Positions 52,021-62,243 of a stretch of 64,000 nt of DNA are shown here, piece after piece (position 1 is the stretch's first letter; each line of letters begins with the position of its first letter). The position numbers and the translations under genes were made by a program. The DNA lies in NCBI GenBank assembly GCA_905181785.1, contig CAJIZC010000003.1, forward strand, positions 1-64,000. The letters are read 5' to 3'. The stretch is from an uncultured Candidatus Poseidoniales archaeon (GTDB taxonomy: Archaea; Thermoplasmatota; Poseidoniia; Poseidoniales; Poseidoniaceae). Under the pieces are notes generated by a model. It was given only the letters and a program-made list of their open reading frames with translations. It was not told the DNA's origin and did not search any database.

Positions 52021-54248
52021 GAAATCGCCTCCGTCATGTGAACGTTGAGCGATGACATTTGCAAGGTGAACTGGATCGGTTCACCGTTGGTGTGCCAAAC
52101 AGCCTCACTGGTGCCATAACTTGGGTCAGGAACCCAGCCAACGTAATCGGTGAGCAAATCGATCCGACCAGGATAAACGGTCCAATCTTCGCTTGATTCG
52201 AGGCCGTCTGCGGAAGCTAGAGCGATTGCCGTCCCGTAGGGTTCCGACCACCCTCTCCGAATTTCATGGGCGACGGTTGATGCCAGCGAAGAGCGGTCGA
52301 CAAGTTCAATTTCTAGATTCATCGACCCCGCTCCTGTTGTGCTTCCTGCAGTTGGGTGGAGCGCTGGGACTGTTGCTGCGAATCGGGGGCCTGGGCCACC
52401 TCGGTCGGAGGGTGCCACCACGACAAAGGATTCAAATTCAGGGTGGTTGGTCAACACTGCACCTCCAGAGTAGGCGACTTCCATGCCCATGATGGATGAT
52501 GAAAACCCGTAAGACAGTCTCGAGAGGTGGAAGCCCCAAACCGTTCCAATAGTTGCGTGCGTCGATGCTCCTTGGCCGCCGATTAATGTGATTTGCATGC
52601 TCGATGGGTGTGCACCTGCTCGCCATGCGTTTTTCAAATCCACTTCACCTCGCCCGCTCATTGTCGTCCATGGAAGGGTCATGGCGATCCAGCCACTTGC
52701 TTCCACGCCAATGCTCAAGCACCTTTCTTCACCATCATGCCGGATTTGATGCAAGCCATCGTTACCGTTGATTCGAGTCACCCTAAGCGTGTGGCCTTCT
52801 GTGACCATGAGGCTTGAGGTCCCTTCAGTGAGGTTGACAAGTTCATTTCCATTTTCATCGAACATCGATCCGTTTTGCTCCATTGCTCCCGTCAGGTTCC
52901 ACACAACAGTTTGGCCAGCTCGCATCAAATGAGCGGATTGGGTTAGGCTTGAATTTTCAACATGGAATGTATGGTGCTGGCCTGAACTCGCACCTGTGTC
53001 GTCAGCAGGGTGGATGAACACACCAGATGTGTTGGCACCTTCACCTGTCGAAGCGCTGCGCCATGCGACGAACACGTCGCCTTCAGCCTCCACAAGAGGC
53101 GCCCCATTTACGCCAGCAGGCGGCCACGCAAAGCCGAGGCTTTGGTTTGGGGCAACTGAAATGCCGCCGCCACGCCATGTCACTGTCACCGAGCTTGTGC
53201 CCGGATTTGTGAACACCATTTCCCCATCGAGGTAAGGTGCGATAAACGCATGACCGAGGTATTGGCCGTCCATGCTTGGCAAGGATACGATACCCTTGCT
53301 GGCATCGATTGAAGTTTGCAAAAGCAGCCTTGAAGCGTCGCTGGAGGAGATATGAATCACGCCGGGAGATGCCTGAACAATGGTTTTTGTGAACGCAACG
53401 CCCACTCGGTTTTGGCCGCTTGGTAATGCATAATGCGTTTGTGTTGTTGATTCATTCGTGATGCTAATTTGGTTTGCATTCTCGCTGATCAAGTGAAGTT
53501 TACTCGTTCCTGCCGGAAGTGGAATCGACCAAGATCGGCCTGTGTTGTCAATTGGACTTGCATCGTTTGGAGCGACAAGTGTCGTGCCTCCTGTTCCCCG
53601 TTCAGTGAACACGTTCAGTTCATGGCTTGATGCCAGTGTGAACAAACCGAGTTCGTTTGCCTCGAGTTGATGCATTCCATCAACCATCAATTCGATGGTT
53701 TGTGTGACTTCGTTGTCTACAATCAAATCCACATCCACCGGGCCAAGCGGGATTGCGAGGCCTGGGGCGACCGTGAATCTGACATTGTCGACCCATTCGG
53801 GAATGGTGTAGTAGTATGGGTTGGACGGGCCCAAGCGTAGGTCATCGATGCAAAGGGCGGTGTTGACGGATTCGGGGTGGCGAACTTCCAGTTGATCATC
53901 AAAGTCAAGCGCTCCACGCATCCTAAAAGACATGTCTTCATGCCATGTGGCTGCGTACCACATGTTGCTTTGCATGTGCTGCCATTCAAGGTTCCCATCG
54001 ACGGGAATGAGGTCAATGGATGTCGAGTCGCCAGGCATTCCTTTTTCGCTCAAGGCAGATGTTTGATGGGCCAGAAGCGACATTTGTGCGGACATGTCAT
54101 GCCGTTCAACAGACCCTTCGAGTTCTTCGATGACTGGGATCATTGACACCATCATCATGCCAATGATTGACAGCACGCCACCAAACATAAGGACGGTCGC
54201 TACGGCTGCAGAAACTGCTTCTTCGTTTCGCTGGAGTCGAGATCTCAT
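52017..54248 (-). CDS. Very large pilin-like surface protein
   Basis: 743 residues, far longer than ordinary archaeal pilins (~120-300). The N terminus has a short charged stretch (RSRLQRNEE) followed by AVSAAVATVLMFGGVLSIIGMMMV, a class III signal-like hydrophobic helix, then a helical spine. The rest is beta-rich, with repeated jelly-roll-like modules and a conserved-looking late GWSEPYG...SEDWTVYPGRIDLL region. No C-terminal anchor is present. Both ends overlap neighbours by 4 nt (ATGA at 52017-52020 and 54245-54248), so the three pilin-like genes are tightly coupled. It could be a tip adhesin or a large minor pilin; function is inference. Confidence 0.6.
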   Translation of the reverse strand: MRSRLQRNEEAVSAAVATVLMFGGVLSIIGMMMVSMIPVIEELEGSVERHDMSAQMSLLAHQTSALSEKGMPGDSTSIDLIPVDGNLEWQHMQSNMWYAATWHEDMSFRMRGALDFDDQLEVRHPESVNTALCIDDLRLGPSNPYYYTIPEWVDNVRFTVAPGLAIPLGPVDVDLIVDNEVTQTIELMVDGMHQLEANELGLFTLASSHELNVFTERGTGGTTLVAPNDASPIDNTGRSWSIPLPAGTSKLHLISENANQISITNESTTQTHYALPSGQNRVGVAFTKTIVQASPGVIHISSSDASRLLLQTSIDASKGIVSLPSMDGQYLGHAFIAPYLDGEMVFTNPGTSSVTVTWRGGGISVAPNQSLGFAWPPAGVNGAPLVEAEGDVFVAWRSASTGEGANTSGVFIHPADDTGASSGQHHTFHVENSSLTQSAHLMRAGQTVVWNLTGAMEQNGSMFDENGNELVNLTEGTSSLMVTEGHTLRVTRINGNDGLHQIRHDGEERCLSIGVEASGWIAMTLPWTTMSGRGEVDLKNAWRAGAHPSSMQITLIGGQGASTHATIGTVWGFHLSRLSYGFSSSIMGMEVAYSGGAVLTNHPEFESFVVVAPSDRGGPGPRFAATVPALHPTAGSTTGAGSMNLEIELVDRSSLASTVAHEIRRGWSEPYGTAIALASADGLESSEDWTVYPGRIDLLTDYVGWVPDPSYGTSEAVWHTNGEPIQFTLQMSSLNVHMTEAIS

Positions 54249-55330
54249 CGGCTCACCTCCACTCGTTGGACATCAACTTCGAGGTACAGCGGGACGCCGT
54301 GTGTATCGATGGTAAAACCGTCAGCCCCGCTTGCCCGTTCATATGGGCCGTAGCCAACGAAGGTGTCGAGGGTTCCAGAGGCTCGGTTGAGGTTGTACTC
54401 ATCCAACCAGTGATCGTGATATTGTGGGGTAATGAGGTCGTTTAATTCATTGAGGACAGTGAACCTAAGGTTGTAGGCTTGGCCTGTGAACAGCGTCATT
54501 GGGCCCTGTGAGAGCATGTTCATGCCGATGTTGTTGCCCGTGCCGAGTGAACCGTTAATCGTGACATCCGAGAGGAGCATTGACAATCTAAATTCCCCAT
54601 CGACGAGTTGGTCGAGGCCAACGCTGGGGTATGATGTAACCTTCCAAGGTTGATTTGGGAAGTGCTCGACTCGAGCGTTGTTCATCAGCGCTAATTCGTG
54701 CTCCCCTTGGCCCAAAGAAGTGGTGATTTGGATACCGGAGAGGGCATAACTCAAACTCCGGTGAACCGGTTGCAGGTTTTCATCAAAGACGGTGATGATC
54801 ATCCAGTGCTCACGCGAAGAATTATGGCGAACCAGCACTTCTTCACGGGAGGCAGCAAAGGCAACATTCTCTGTGCCCACGGGAGTTTCGATCGAGAGCG
54901 AACGCGCTGTTTCGTTGAGCGCATCGATTCCCAGTGTGGTCAAATTAACGTGGCGGATGTTGATTTGGTCACTGGCTACAACATCGGCCGAGATGGTCCA
55001 AGTTTCGACCTTATCGATGGGCCGGATGTAGGTTGACTGCAACGCCAGCGTGTGGCGGATGCCGGTGCCTTCTGGCGAGGCACCAGCGACGTCAATCCTA
55101 TCTTGGAATCGCTCAGAAATACCAACCGCACTGTTCCAGTTTGTGTTGTCTTCAAAATCGGTGAGGTACGGGTTGAGGAAAATCCACACACCGCCCATGA
55201 TTGTAATCACCATGGCCAAGAGCATGACCACGCCCAAAACTTCGCTCACAGCACGGTCGTCCCTGCGCAAGGACGCTCGCGAAACGAAGCAGGCTTCTGT
55301 GTTCACAGTCCACTCAAGGTTCGGTACCAT
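54245..55330 (-). CDS. Archaeal type IV pilin-like protein (DUF7289-like)
   Basis: 361 residues; the ATG at 55330 has an AGGTGA site about 8 nt upstream. The N-terminal motif RRDDRAVSEVLGVVMLLAMV (residues ~22-41) is the classic archaeal pilin signature: charged residues, prepilin-peptidase site, then hydrophobic helix. A GVWIFLNPYL segment and beta-rich domain follow. This is the first gene of the leftward three-gene operon and the most typical pilin of the set. The first 20 residues before the signature are longer than usual; a GTG at 55306 is an alternative start. Role: structural or minor pilin of an adhesion filament or pseudopilus. Confidence 0.7.
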   Translation of the reverse strand: MVPNLEWTVNTEACFVSRASLRRDDRAVSEVLGVVMLLAMVITIMGGVWIFLNPYLTDFEDNTNWNSAVGISERFQDRIDVAGASPEGTGIRHTLALQSTYIRPIDKVETWTISADVVASDQINIRHVNLTTLGIDALNETARSLSIETPVGTENVAFAASREEVLVRHNSSREHWMIITVFDENLQPVHRSLSYALSGIQITTSLGQGEHELALMNNARVEHFPNQPWKVTSYPSVGLDQLVDGEFRLSMLLSDVTINGSLGTGNNIGMNMLSQGPMTLFTGQAYNLRFTVLNELNDLITPQYHDHWLDEYNLNRASGTLDTFVGYGPYERASGADGFTIDTHGVPLYLEVDVQRVEVSR

Positions 55331-55377
55331 TTAGCCCTTCACCTTTCACAGGGTGTTCTGAGTCCGGATTCCGTGGT

Positions 55378-56196
55378 TTAGGCTTCGAGGGATTCGCTTT
55401 GCTCGCTATGCTTCTCGGTGCTTTTTTCCCCGATGTAATGGGTGTAATCAGGTCCGTCTTGAAGGGATATTGTGATGTCCCCTGAAAACACTTCGTCGAT
55501 GTGGTACAAAACAGTTGATTCTGCCAAATGCGGCTGGTTGTTTTTCTCCGAAAGGTGAGTCAGGCTGATGCTGCGCGTGGCTGCGGTGCAAACGTTGGCT
55601 AGAAATTCTCCTGTTTGGTCGTTGGAAAGGTGGCCTCCTCTGCCGCTGATGCGGTCCTTCAATGAATAGGGGTAGGGCCCGTTCATAAGCCGATTATAAT
55701 CGTAATTTGCCTCGATTGCGATGTGTTCACACCCGTGGACGTGGGTGACCAGTTCGTCGGTCCACGACCCAAGATCGGTGATGATCGCAGCTCGTTCACC
55801 ACCATGGCTTGCTACGAAGGCGACGTTGTCTGCACCAGAATGGGGGACTGGGACCGGTAGGATGGCCAAATCATCTCCAACCTTCACAAGGTCGAGGGCG
55901 TCAAAGTACGATGTCAATTCTGGGTCCAAACCCAGTTCTTCGGCTGTCCGTTTGTTTGCTAAAATTTGCAGGCCCCATCGTTTCTGTGCAATTCGGGCTC
56001 CGCCTCCATGATCGCCATGGTGGTGGCTGATGAAAATACAGTCAATTTCGGTCGGGGCAATGCCCAACCTTTTCAAACGCTTTTCGAGTTGGGCGCCGCT
56101 GAAACCTTGGTCGATCAAAACTTTCGCACCTTTTGTTTCCAACAACGTCGCGTTGCCGCGACTGCCGGTGCCAAGGTGAGTGATGCTCATGGTCAT
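55378..56196 (-). CDS. MBL-fold metallo-hydrolase, YycJ/WalJ-like
   Basis: 272 residues from ATG 56196; the next ATG at 56190 is equally possible and the longer reading frame from 56247 is not needed. The family N terminus (ITHLGTGSRGNATLL) is followed by the zinc motif HxHxDH at 58-63 (HHHGDH), IITDLG near 160, a late HLS motif (ISGRGGHLSNDQ) and SLTHLSEKNN. YycJ-like enzymes are predicted phosphodiesterases or nucleases, some with 5'-3' DNA exonuclease activity. Cytoplasmic. It lies 47 nt upstream of the pilin-like operon on the same strand and may share its transcript, with no obvious functional link. Confidence 0.8.
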   Translation of the reverse strand: MTMSITHLGTGSRGNATLLETKGAKVLIDQGFSGAQLEKRLKRLGIAPTEIDCIFISHHHGDHGGGARIAQKRWGLQILANKRTAEELGLDPELTSYFDALDLVKVGDDLAILPVPVPHSGADNVAFVASHGGERAAIITDLGSWTDELVTHVHGCEHIAIEANYDYNRLMNGPYPYSLKDRISGRGGHLSNDQTGEFLANVCTAATRSISLTHLSEKNNQPHLAESTVLYHIDEVFSGDITISLQDGPDYTHYIGEKSTEKHSEQSESLEA

Positions 56197-56431
56197 GGGG
56201 TTCACTTGGAGCCCAGCGCGTTCGGACTTTGAACAAAGCGATTGCATTCGCTTGATTTGGTGGATTTAGTGAGGTTTTGGTCACCGACCACCAGCGAGGC
56301 GATTCTTGCCGCGGCGAGAAAATCAGACCCTAAGGAAATTAAAATGTCCGAACATCGTTCCATCATCCTCATAAGTGTCCATTTTAGGTTGTGAGTTAGC
56401 GAAGCCTATGGCTTGGCCCCCCGGTGATACA

Positions 56432-59400
56432 ATGCGACGAAGCCTAACCACTCTTCTCACCACGCTTGCAGTCGTTGCAAGCCTTCTGTTTATGTCGCAA
56501 TTCCCTGCGGTCTCTTCAGTCTCTAGCGTCCATCCTAAGGTGACGGAAGGTGAGAAACCACCGTCGACGGACACCGACGGTGACAAAATCCCCGATGTTC
56601 ACGAAAACCTGTTTGAATCTTGGATGAACTGGACCACTGTCGATGGCAGGGACGTTTACATGCCCGGCATGGACAAAGAGGATGCCTCTGACGCCTTTGT
56701 CGACAATGATCGGGATGGTTTGAACGCCACGGAAGAGTACTGTTGGCCTTATCCGGCAAATTGCACAGCTTCTGGCTTCCCTAGAGGATTAACCGGAACC
56801 GTCAATGATGCAGGTGAGCGTACCTACCTCGATCCTCGTGTTGCCGATACCGACGGTGACGGGATGCCCGATGGTTACGAAGCATACATGTGCCACAGAA
56901 CCGGTGGTTTTGACATCTTTACCTTGCGATATGTATGCCCTTCCTTCGACCCGCTTAATGCAAGTGACTTGACCGATGATCCAGATGAAGACGGTTTTGA
57001 CGTCAACAGGGACGGGGTTCTTTCAGTGACGGAACGTTTTACTTCGCCTGAAGAATACAGCCAAGGCACGCCTTTCAACCACACAACAGAACTCGACGGT
57101 TTGTGGTGTTCTGCTTCTTTGCCAGAAGGCTCGATCCTCCTCAATTGGCCCTTTATTCCAAGCGGTGCAAACGCGACATTCGACAACCTTCTTGCTGCAT
57201 GTACGACAAACGCAACCAATGTCGTTGACGAAGATTTGTGGCTTGGAACCGATCCCCTTTTGGACGACTCTGACCGCTATCATTGGGACGGGTTCTCCAT
57301 ACGGCGCCTGTTCCCGTCTTTTGGCGATGGCATTCCTGACGGATGGGAAGTTCACTTCGGTCTTGATCCATTGAACCGCACCAACGCCCTCATCGATCAC
57401 GACAGAGATGGTTGGGATGCCAACCGAGATGGAGGCGTTTCACCTGACGTCAGCCGTACCATGACGGCCATTAAACTGGGTGAAGCCTTGTCGACGCTTG
57501 AAGAATATCTGGTCCATGAGGACGACGGAAACACGGTTATCGCCGGCCTGAAGTCTGTGCCTTATGGCGTGGGTGAAGATCCGTCTAGCCTGATTCAACT
57601 CTCCTTCACAGCAGACCCTAGCGCCATGAGCGTCATGCATTACGACATCAAAGACATCGAAACAGACGCCTCTAATGTCTATGTGACCACGAAATACGGT
57701 TTGACGTTCATGAACATGGAAGAAGAAACCAACGTCGATCAGTGGATGCCTCAAGGTGTTGAACTTCATGACGGCCACCTCCTCGTGTCTCAAGGTGATG
57801 CTTACGGACTTGCGCTCGCTACGAGCGTGGGATTAGCGGTCGTTCCTTTGCAAGCCGATGGATCGTTTGCAGAATTGAGCCAATGGTCTTGGAGCATCGG
57901 TGATGGTTTGAACGCCTTAGCCATGCTCGACATTGAAGGTCCAAACGCCCAACTTTTGGCGCTTGGTGATTCTGGTGCGGGTTCAGTTATCGAAATCAGC
58001 ACCGCTGCAGCAATCGTGCAGAGTTACGAACTCTCAACATCGCTCACTTCGGTGCTCAGCGAATCGAACGCCAGCGTCACATCAATCGCTCACGGAGCTG
58101 TTGGAGGCGGTACCAAGATGCTGCTCGTTGGAACCGATCGTGGCTTGGTGATGGCTGAGACACCAACGGCTATGGATGACTTCACAGCCACATGGCGATT
58201 CCATTACACCACTGAATCAACACCAATCCCAACAAGCATCGACGAATTGCGCTCCTTGTCTTTGGGGATGGTGGCAAACCCAGCAGAGGTTCGCACATTG
58301 GTTCTTGATGGTCCTAACGCAAACAACGCTCAGGTCTTGTGGTTTGGCACGCCCTCTGGACTTCATCGAATGGATTTGCTTGACAACAGCATCACCCACA
58401 GTGGTCTGCTTGAACATCCGGGGCTCGATGGTAAATCCAGCCGCGACCTCAACAACATTCACGCCATCTTCCCAACCGGAGATGAACTGTTGATAGGCTC
58501 TCAAAAAGGCCTATGGGCCATATCTGGTGATTACACTGCAGTTTATGGCTTGCAGGAACAAGAGCCAATTTACGGAGAACTTAGCACCTTGAATTGGGTT
58601 AGCATCGATGGCAACATCACCATTCTTGCTGGTTCGGCCCCGGGCCAATACGCCAACTTGGAACTGATGAATCCAGGTGCAAACGACTCTGATAACGATG
58701 GTATGCCTGACGGATGGGAAGTCGCCAACGGTCTTGACCCGACCGATCCTTGGGACGCTCTGCTCGACATGGATGGAGACGGGCTTGACCTCGACCAACA
58801 AAGCGACGGTTTCTTGGAACGTTTGTGGACCAACCTCGATGAGTTTAGGTACGTGAAAACATCCACAGAGGGGTACAACTCCACCAACCCGAAAGAAGGG
58901 GACACCGATGGTGACGGACTTGGCGATGGTGAAGAGTACTTCGGATTCTTTTTCCAAAACAGCAACCTATGGTGCCACTACACCGTCCAACTCGTGTATG
59001 TTTGCGATGACGCAGCAGGCGCTGCTGCAAACGCTACTTACCTTGGATTATCCTCAAGCGATGTTGGAACCGATCCAACGAACTTCGATTCCGATGGGGA
59101 CGGCATGCCTGATGGCTGGGAAATCACGCACCGACGTTGGGTCGGCTCGAGTTTCTCCGGCGGTAACAATTGGTCGCTTGATCCAAATCGAGCTGACGAT
59201 GCAAATTGGGACGCAGACCGAGATGGTTTGCCAAACCTTTGCGAGTATCAATGGTCCCTGGTCAAAGGCGCTGCAATGGAAGGACTCTTGTTGGAAAGCC
59301 ACGGCGAGTCGGCCGAAGCTGCCGCAGCGTGGTCCACCGCAGATCCAAACAACATCGACTCCGATGGCGATTCCCTCCCCGATGGATGGGAATCAAACGG

Positions 59401-62185
59401 GGCGTGTGATTGGGATCCTTCACGAATTGGTGTCAATCCGTTGAACGGATCGGACTTGTTTGAAAACCCTGATGGCGATGGCTATGACATCGACCATGAC
59501 GGTGTGCTTGAGGCGAATGAAGCCTTTGTCAATTGGCTTGAATTCCACGTCCGTTCTGATCTTTTCAGCGGCAACATGACCATGGCTGGAGCATCGCTAC
59601 CAGACGGCTTTACCACCGACCTCTTCCAGAACATCAGTGATTACGGCGCCCCCGAAGCCACCTTTGGGGAACGTGCCTCCGGTGCAGTGACCGCACCACA
59701 ACCTGTCACCAGCGTTGGGGCGGCTGATCCGTTCGACGCCGACAGCGACAGCGACGGCATGCCCGATGGCTGGGAGATTTGGTTTGCTCGTTGGGACATC
59801 TTAGCGGACGCTTGGACGCTCAACCCGTTGGATGCTGCAGACCGTTGGCAGGACGCTGATGATGACGGCATGGCAAACTGGGAAGAGTACAACGCCATCG
59901 CTCCAGAGTACAGCGAAACCAACGCCAACCGCTCATCACCGCAGTGGTTCGTTACCACCGTAGGCTCCGCCTTTGCCCTCCAACAATGGCCGAGCATCTC
60001 GACGACTTCTTCGTTCGGCTCCTTCCTCACCCAAGAACAAATTAACATCAGCGGATGGACATCGGACCCCAACAACGTCGACACAGACGGCGACGGCATC
60101 ATCGACGGCATTGAGCATTTGTTCACGGCTTGGAACCTCTCTGCAGAAACCTGGACTCTGAATCCTCTGGTTGCAGGTGACGGTGACTTTGATGGTGACG
60201 GTGATGGTCTTATCGATGCGCAAGAATTTGCGCTTGCATCTTCCAATCCTGATAACGGAATTACACCCCCGAGTGACGCACCATTGCTGCACATTGACGG
60301 GGATGCTCAACAGGCAACAGAAAAGGCACAGCGTGTGTTCAACATCTTGATCACCAAAGAAACCCGTGGCAAACGCTTGCTCACAGATTTCAATGATTGG
60401 CAACAAGGAGAGCCGCCAAACGCCATCATCTCGATCCTCCTCGGCATGACCGACCCAACCAACCCCGACACGGATGGCGACGGCATGTATGACGGATTTG
60501 AATACTGGTTCACGGTTTGGGACCTCGATCAAAACCGCTGGAGCATGAATCCACTGATCGACAACGACGTAAACCTCGATACCGACGGCGACAGTTTCGA
60601 TTGCAACGGCGACGGGCAAATCACCGAAGAAGAAGTGTTCAGCAACCTTCGAGAATGGGAGTCGAGGACATGGGGGAAGTACAGCGAACGCAATTCAGTT
60701 CCAGCCGCCCTTGGTATCATAGATTTCGGTGAAGATGCTATGGCTGCATACATGGAAGAAGCAGGCATGGGTCTCGCTGAAGCAAGGGACGCCATTTACG
60801 ATGATTTCATCGAAAAGTCACCCGAAAGCGCCGACCGAATGCTGAAAATCAATGAATTTTACTTTGACAACTTCAACAGCACCCTAATTGGTGTGGCCGA
60901 CCCAACCAGCACTGATTCAGACGGCGACGGAATCGAAGATGGATGGGAATTCTGCTACGCCTTGTATGGGATGGAAGACCCTTCCACCCTCAACCACTGG
61001 GCTGCAAACCCAATCAACCCTTGGGACGTCGACTACGATGGAGATCGGGATGGCTGGTATGGACGCACAGCGTTTGATATTCCTGCAACTCAAGGGACCT
61101 GGTCTGAGCGAGTGTTCACGCCTTCATCAGATGTGGTCCAACCGGGCCTCGGCGATTTGCCGTTTACTAATTGGATGGAGTGGGACAATCAAACACGCCC
61201 AGACTTGAACGATTCAGACGGTGATAGCGTCACGTATTCTACGACCGTATCAAACGGACAAGTGGTGGCTCATGACCGCGACTTCAACCTCTCCGACGGC
61301 CGTGAAGTGTTCAAGTACGGCATCAACCCCAGCGACAACGACACTGATGGCGATATGATTCCCGACTGGTATGAATATTCCAAGGCGTGGAACGAGTCAA
61401 ACGACAACTTCAGTTCCTTCTTGCAAATCCGAGTGGTTTGGATTGATGCAGCCACAGGTGGTCCCTGCGATACGGACACAAATTCATGCCTGCCGCTTTC
61501 CCAACAGGGGGCAGAAGGCGTGCTCAGCCGCCCGGATTTGACCTTCACATGGTTTACGATGAATCCCGCCGACCCACTTGATGCGAACCTCGATCCCGAC
61601 CAAGATGGAAATTGGGATTGCACAGGAGCAGGGTGCGTCTACGAACCTTACACCAACTTCCAAGAATTCTACGCTGTCACCGATTCAGATTACTCCTCAC
61701 CGAACGGTGTGCGATTAAGCGGCTTGATTTACGACGGACAAGTCGTTTTGGAATGGTGGCAATTCCGAGCAGCAATGCTCAACTTCGATGAAACAGGTTC
61801 CAGCTCGGTCAATTACCTCAAGATGGATCAATCTTTTTCCAACGACATACGCTATGCTTACATCGTAGACGATAAGGACACCAATTTCCTTTCGCTTGAT
61901 GCGGGCGATGATGAAGTTCATCTGGCAGGAAACTGGACCGATGCGTGGGACATCTACTACGAAGGCTCACCTTTCTCAGCCCCAGTCAGAGGCGTCGGCG
62001 AGCATGAATTTGGATGGTACCTCCTCGATCACGATAACGACCACATTGCTGAAGGAACGGACCCCACAAATTGGGACACTGACGGCGATTGGATGGTGGA
62101 TTGGTTTGAAGTCCATGACGATGAAGAAGATGGAGTTCGAGGCGATTCATCCCCAATTCGTTATGATTCTCGGCAAACCGGCTGA
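56432..62185 (+). CDS. Giant secreted protein: DxDGDGMPDGWE calcium repeats around a beta-propeller
   Basis: 1917 residues from ATG 56432, which has GGTGAT 6 nt upstream; earlier in-frame ATGs would precede the signal peptide. Signal peptide ~1-32. About eleven widely spaced calcium-loop modules with the core DxDGDGMPDGWE (for example near residues 145, 300, 760, 890, 970 and 1110) are each followed by an aromatic-rich helix such as YWFTVW or IWFARW and NPL[DN]. Between the third and fourth lies a ~330-residue propeller (390-740) with LLVGTDRGLVM, LWFGTPSGLHRMDL and LLIGSQKGLWAIS blades, like regulator-type propellers. No C-terminal TM helix or tail is seen, so it is probably released or held non-covalently. 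No enzyme motif is seen. It is divergent from the MBL gene. Confidence 0.75.
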   Translation: MRRSLTTLLTTLAVVASLLFMSQFPAVSSVSSVHPKVTEGEKPPSTDTDGDKIPDVHENLFESWMNWTTVDGRDVYMPGMDKEDASDAFVDNDRDGLNATEEYCWPYPANCTASGFPRGLTGTVNDAGERTYLDPRVADTDGDGMPDGYEAYMCHRTGGFDIFTLRYVCPSFDPLNASDLTDDPDEDGFDVNRDGVLSVTERFTSPEEYSQGTPFNHTTELDGLWCSASLPEGSILLNWPFIPSGANATFDNLLAACTTNATNVVDEDLWLGTDPLLDDSDRYHWDGFSIRRLFPSFGDGIPDGWEVHFGLDPLNRTNALIDHDRDGWDANRDGGVSPDVSRTMTAIKLGEALSTLEEYLVHEDDGNTVIAGLKSVPYGVGEDPSSLIQLSFTADPSAMSVMHYDIKDIETDASNVYVTTKYGLTFMNMEEETNVDQWMPQGVELHDGHLLVSQGDAYGLALATSVGLAVVPLQADGSFAELSQWSWSIGDGLNALAMLDIEGPNAQLLALGDSGAGSVIEISTAAAIVQSYELSTSLTSVLSESNASVTSIAHGAVGGGTKMLLVGTDRGLVMAETPTAMDDFTATWRFHYTTESTPIPTSIDELRSLSLGMVANPAEVRTLVLDGPNANNAQVLWFGTPSGLHRMDLLDNSITHSGLLEHPGLDGKSSRDLNNIHAIFPTGDELLIGSQKGLWAISGDYTAVYGLQEQEPIYGELSTLNWVSIDGNITILAGSAPGQYANLELMNPGANDSDNDGMPDGWEVANGLDPTDPWDALLDMDGDGLDLDQQSDGFLERLWTNLDEFRYVKTSTEGYNSTNPKEGDTDGDGLGDGEEYFGFFFQNSNLWCHYTVQLVYVCDDAAGAAANATYLGLSSSDVGTDPTNFDSDGDGMPDGWEITHRRWVGSSFSGGNNWSLDPNRADDANWDADRDGLPNLCEYQWSLVKGAAMEGLLLESHGESAEAAAAWSTADPNNIDSDGDSLPDGWESNGACDWDPSRIGVNPLNGSDLFENPDGDGYDIDHDGVLEANEAFVNWLEFHVRSDLFSGNMTMAGASLPDGFTTDLFQNISDYGAPEATFGERASGAVTAPQPVTSVGAADPFDADSDSDGMPDGWEIWFARWDILADAWTLNPLDAADRWQDADDDGMANWEEYNAIAPEYSETNANRSSPQWFVTTVGSAFALQQWPSISTTSSFGSFLTQEQINISGWTSDPNNVDTDGDGIIDGIEHLFTAWNLSAETWTLNPLVAGDGDFDGDGDGLIDAQEFALASSNPDNGITPPSDAPLLHIDGDAQQATEKAQRVFNILITKETRGKRLLTDFNDWQQGEPPNAIISILLGMTDPTNPDTDGDGMYDGFEYWFTVWDLDQNRWSMNPLIDNDVNLDTDGDSFDCNGDGQITEEEVFSNLREWESRTWGKYSERNSVPAALGIIDFGEDAMAAYMEEAGMGLAEARDAIYDDFIEKSPESADRMLKINEFYFDNFNSTLIGVADPTSTDSDGDGIEDGWEFCYALYGMEDPSTLNHWAANPINPWDVDYDGDRDGWYGRTAFDIPATQGTWSERVFTPSSDVVQPGLGDLPFTNWMEWDNQTRPDLNDSDGDSVTYSTTVSNGQVVAHDRDFNLSDGREVFKYGINPSDNDTDGDMIPDWYEYSKAWNESNDNFSSFLQIRVVWIDAATGGPCDTDTNSCLPLSQQGAEGVLSRPDLTFTWFTMNPADPLDANLDPDQDGNWDCTGAGCVYEPYTNFQEFYAVTDSDYSSPNGVRLSGLIYDGQVVLEWWQFRAAMLNFDETGSSSVNYLKMDQSFSNDIRYAYIVDDKDTNFLSLDAGDDEVHLAGNWTDAWDIYYEGSPFSAPVRGVGEHEFGWYLLDHDNDHIAEGTDPTNWDTDGDWMVDWFEVHDDEEDGVRGDSSPIRYDSRQTG

Positions 62186-62243
62186 CCGTGAGCATGAGAC
62201 ACCATTGCGTATTGTCTAAAGCCTGAACCGCATGTGACCCACC

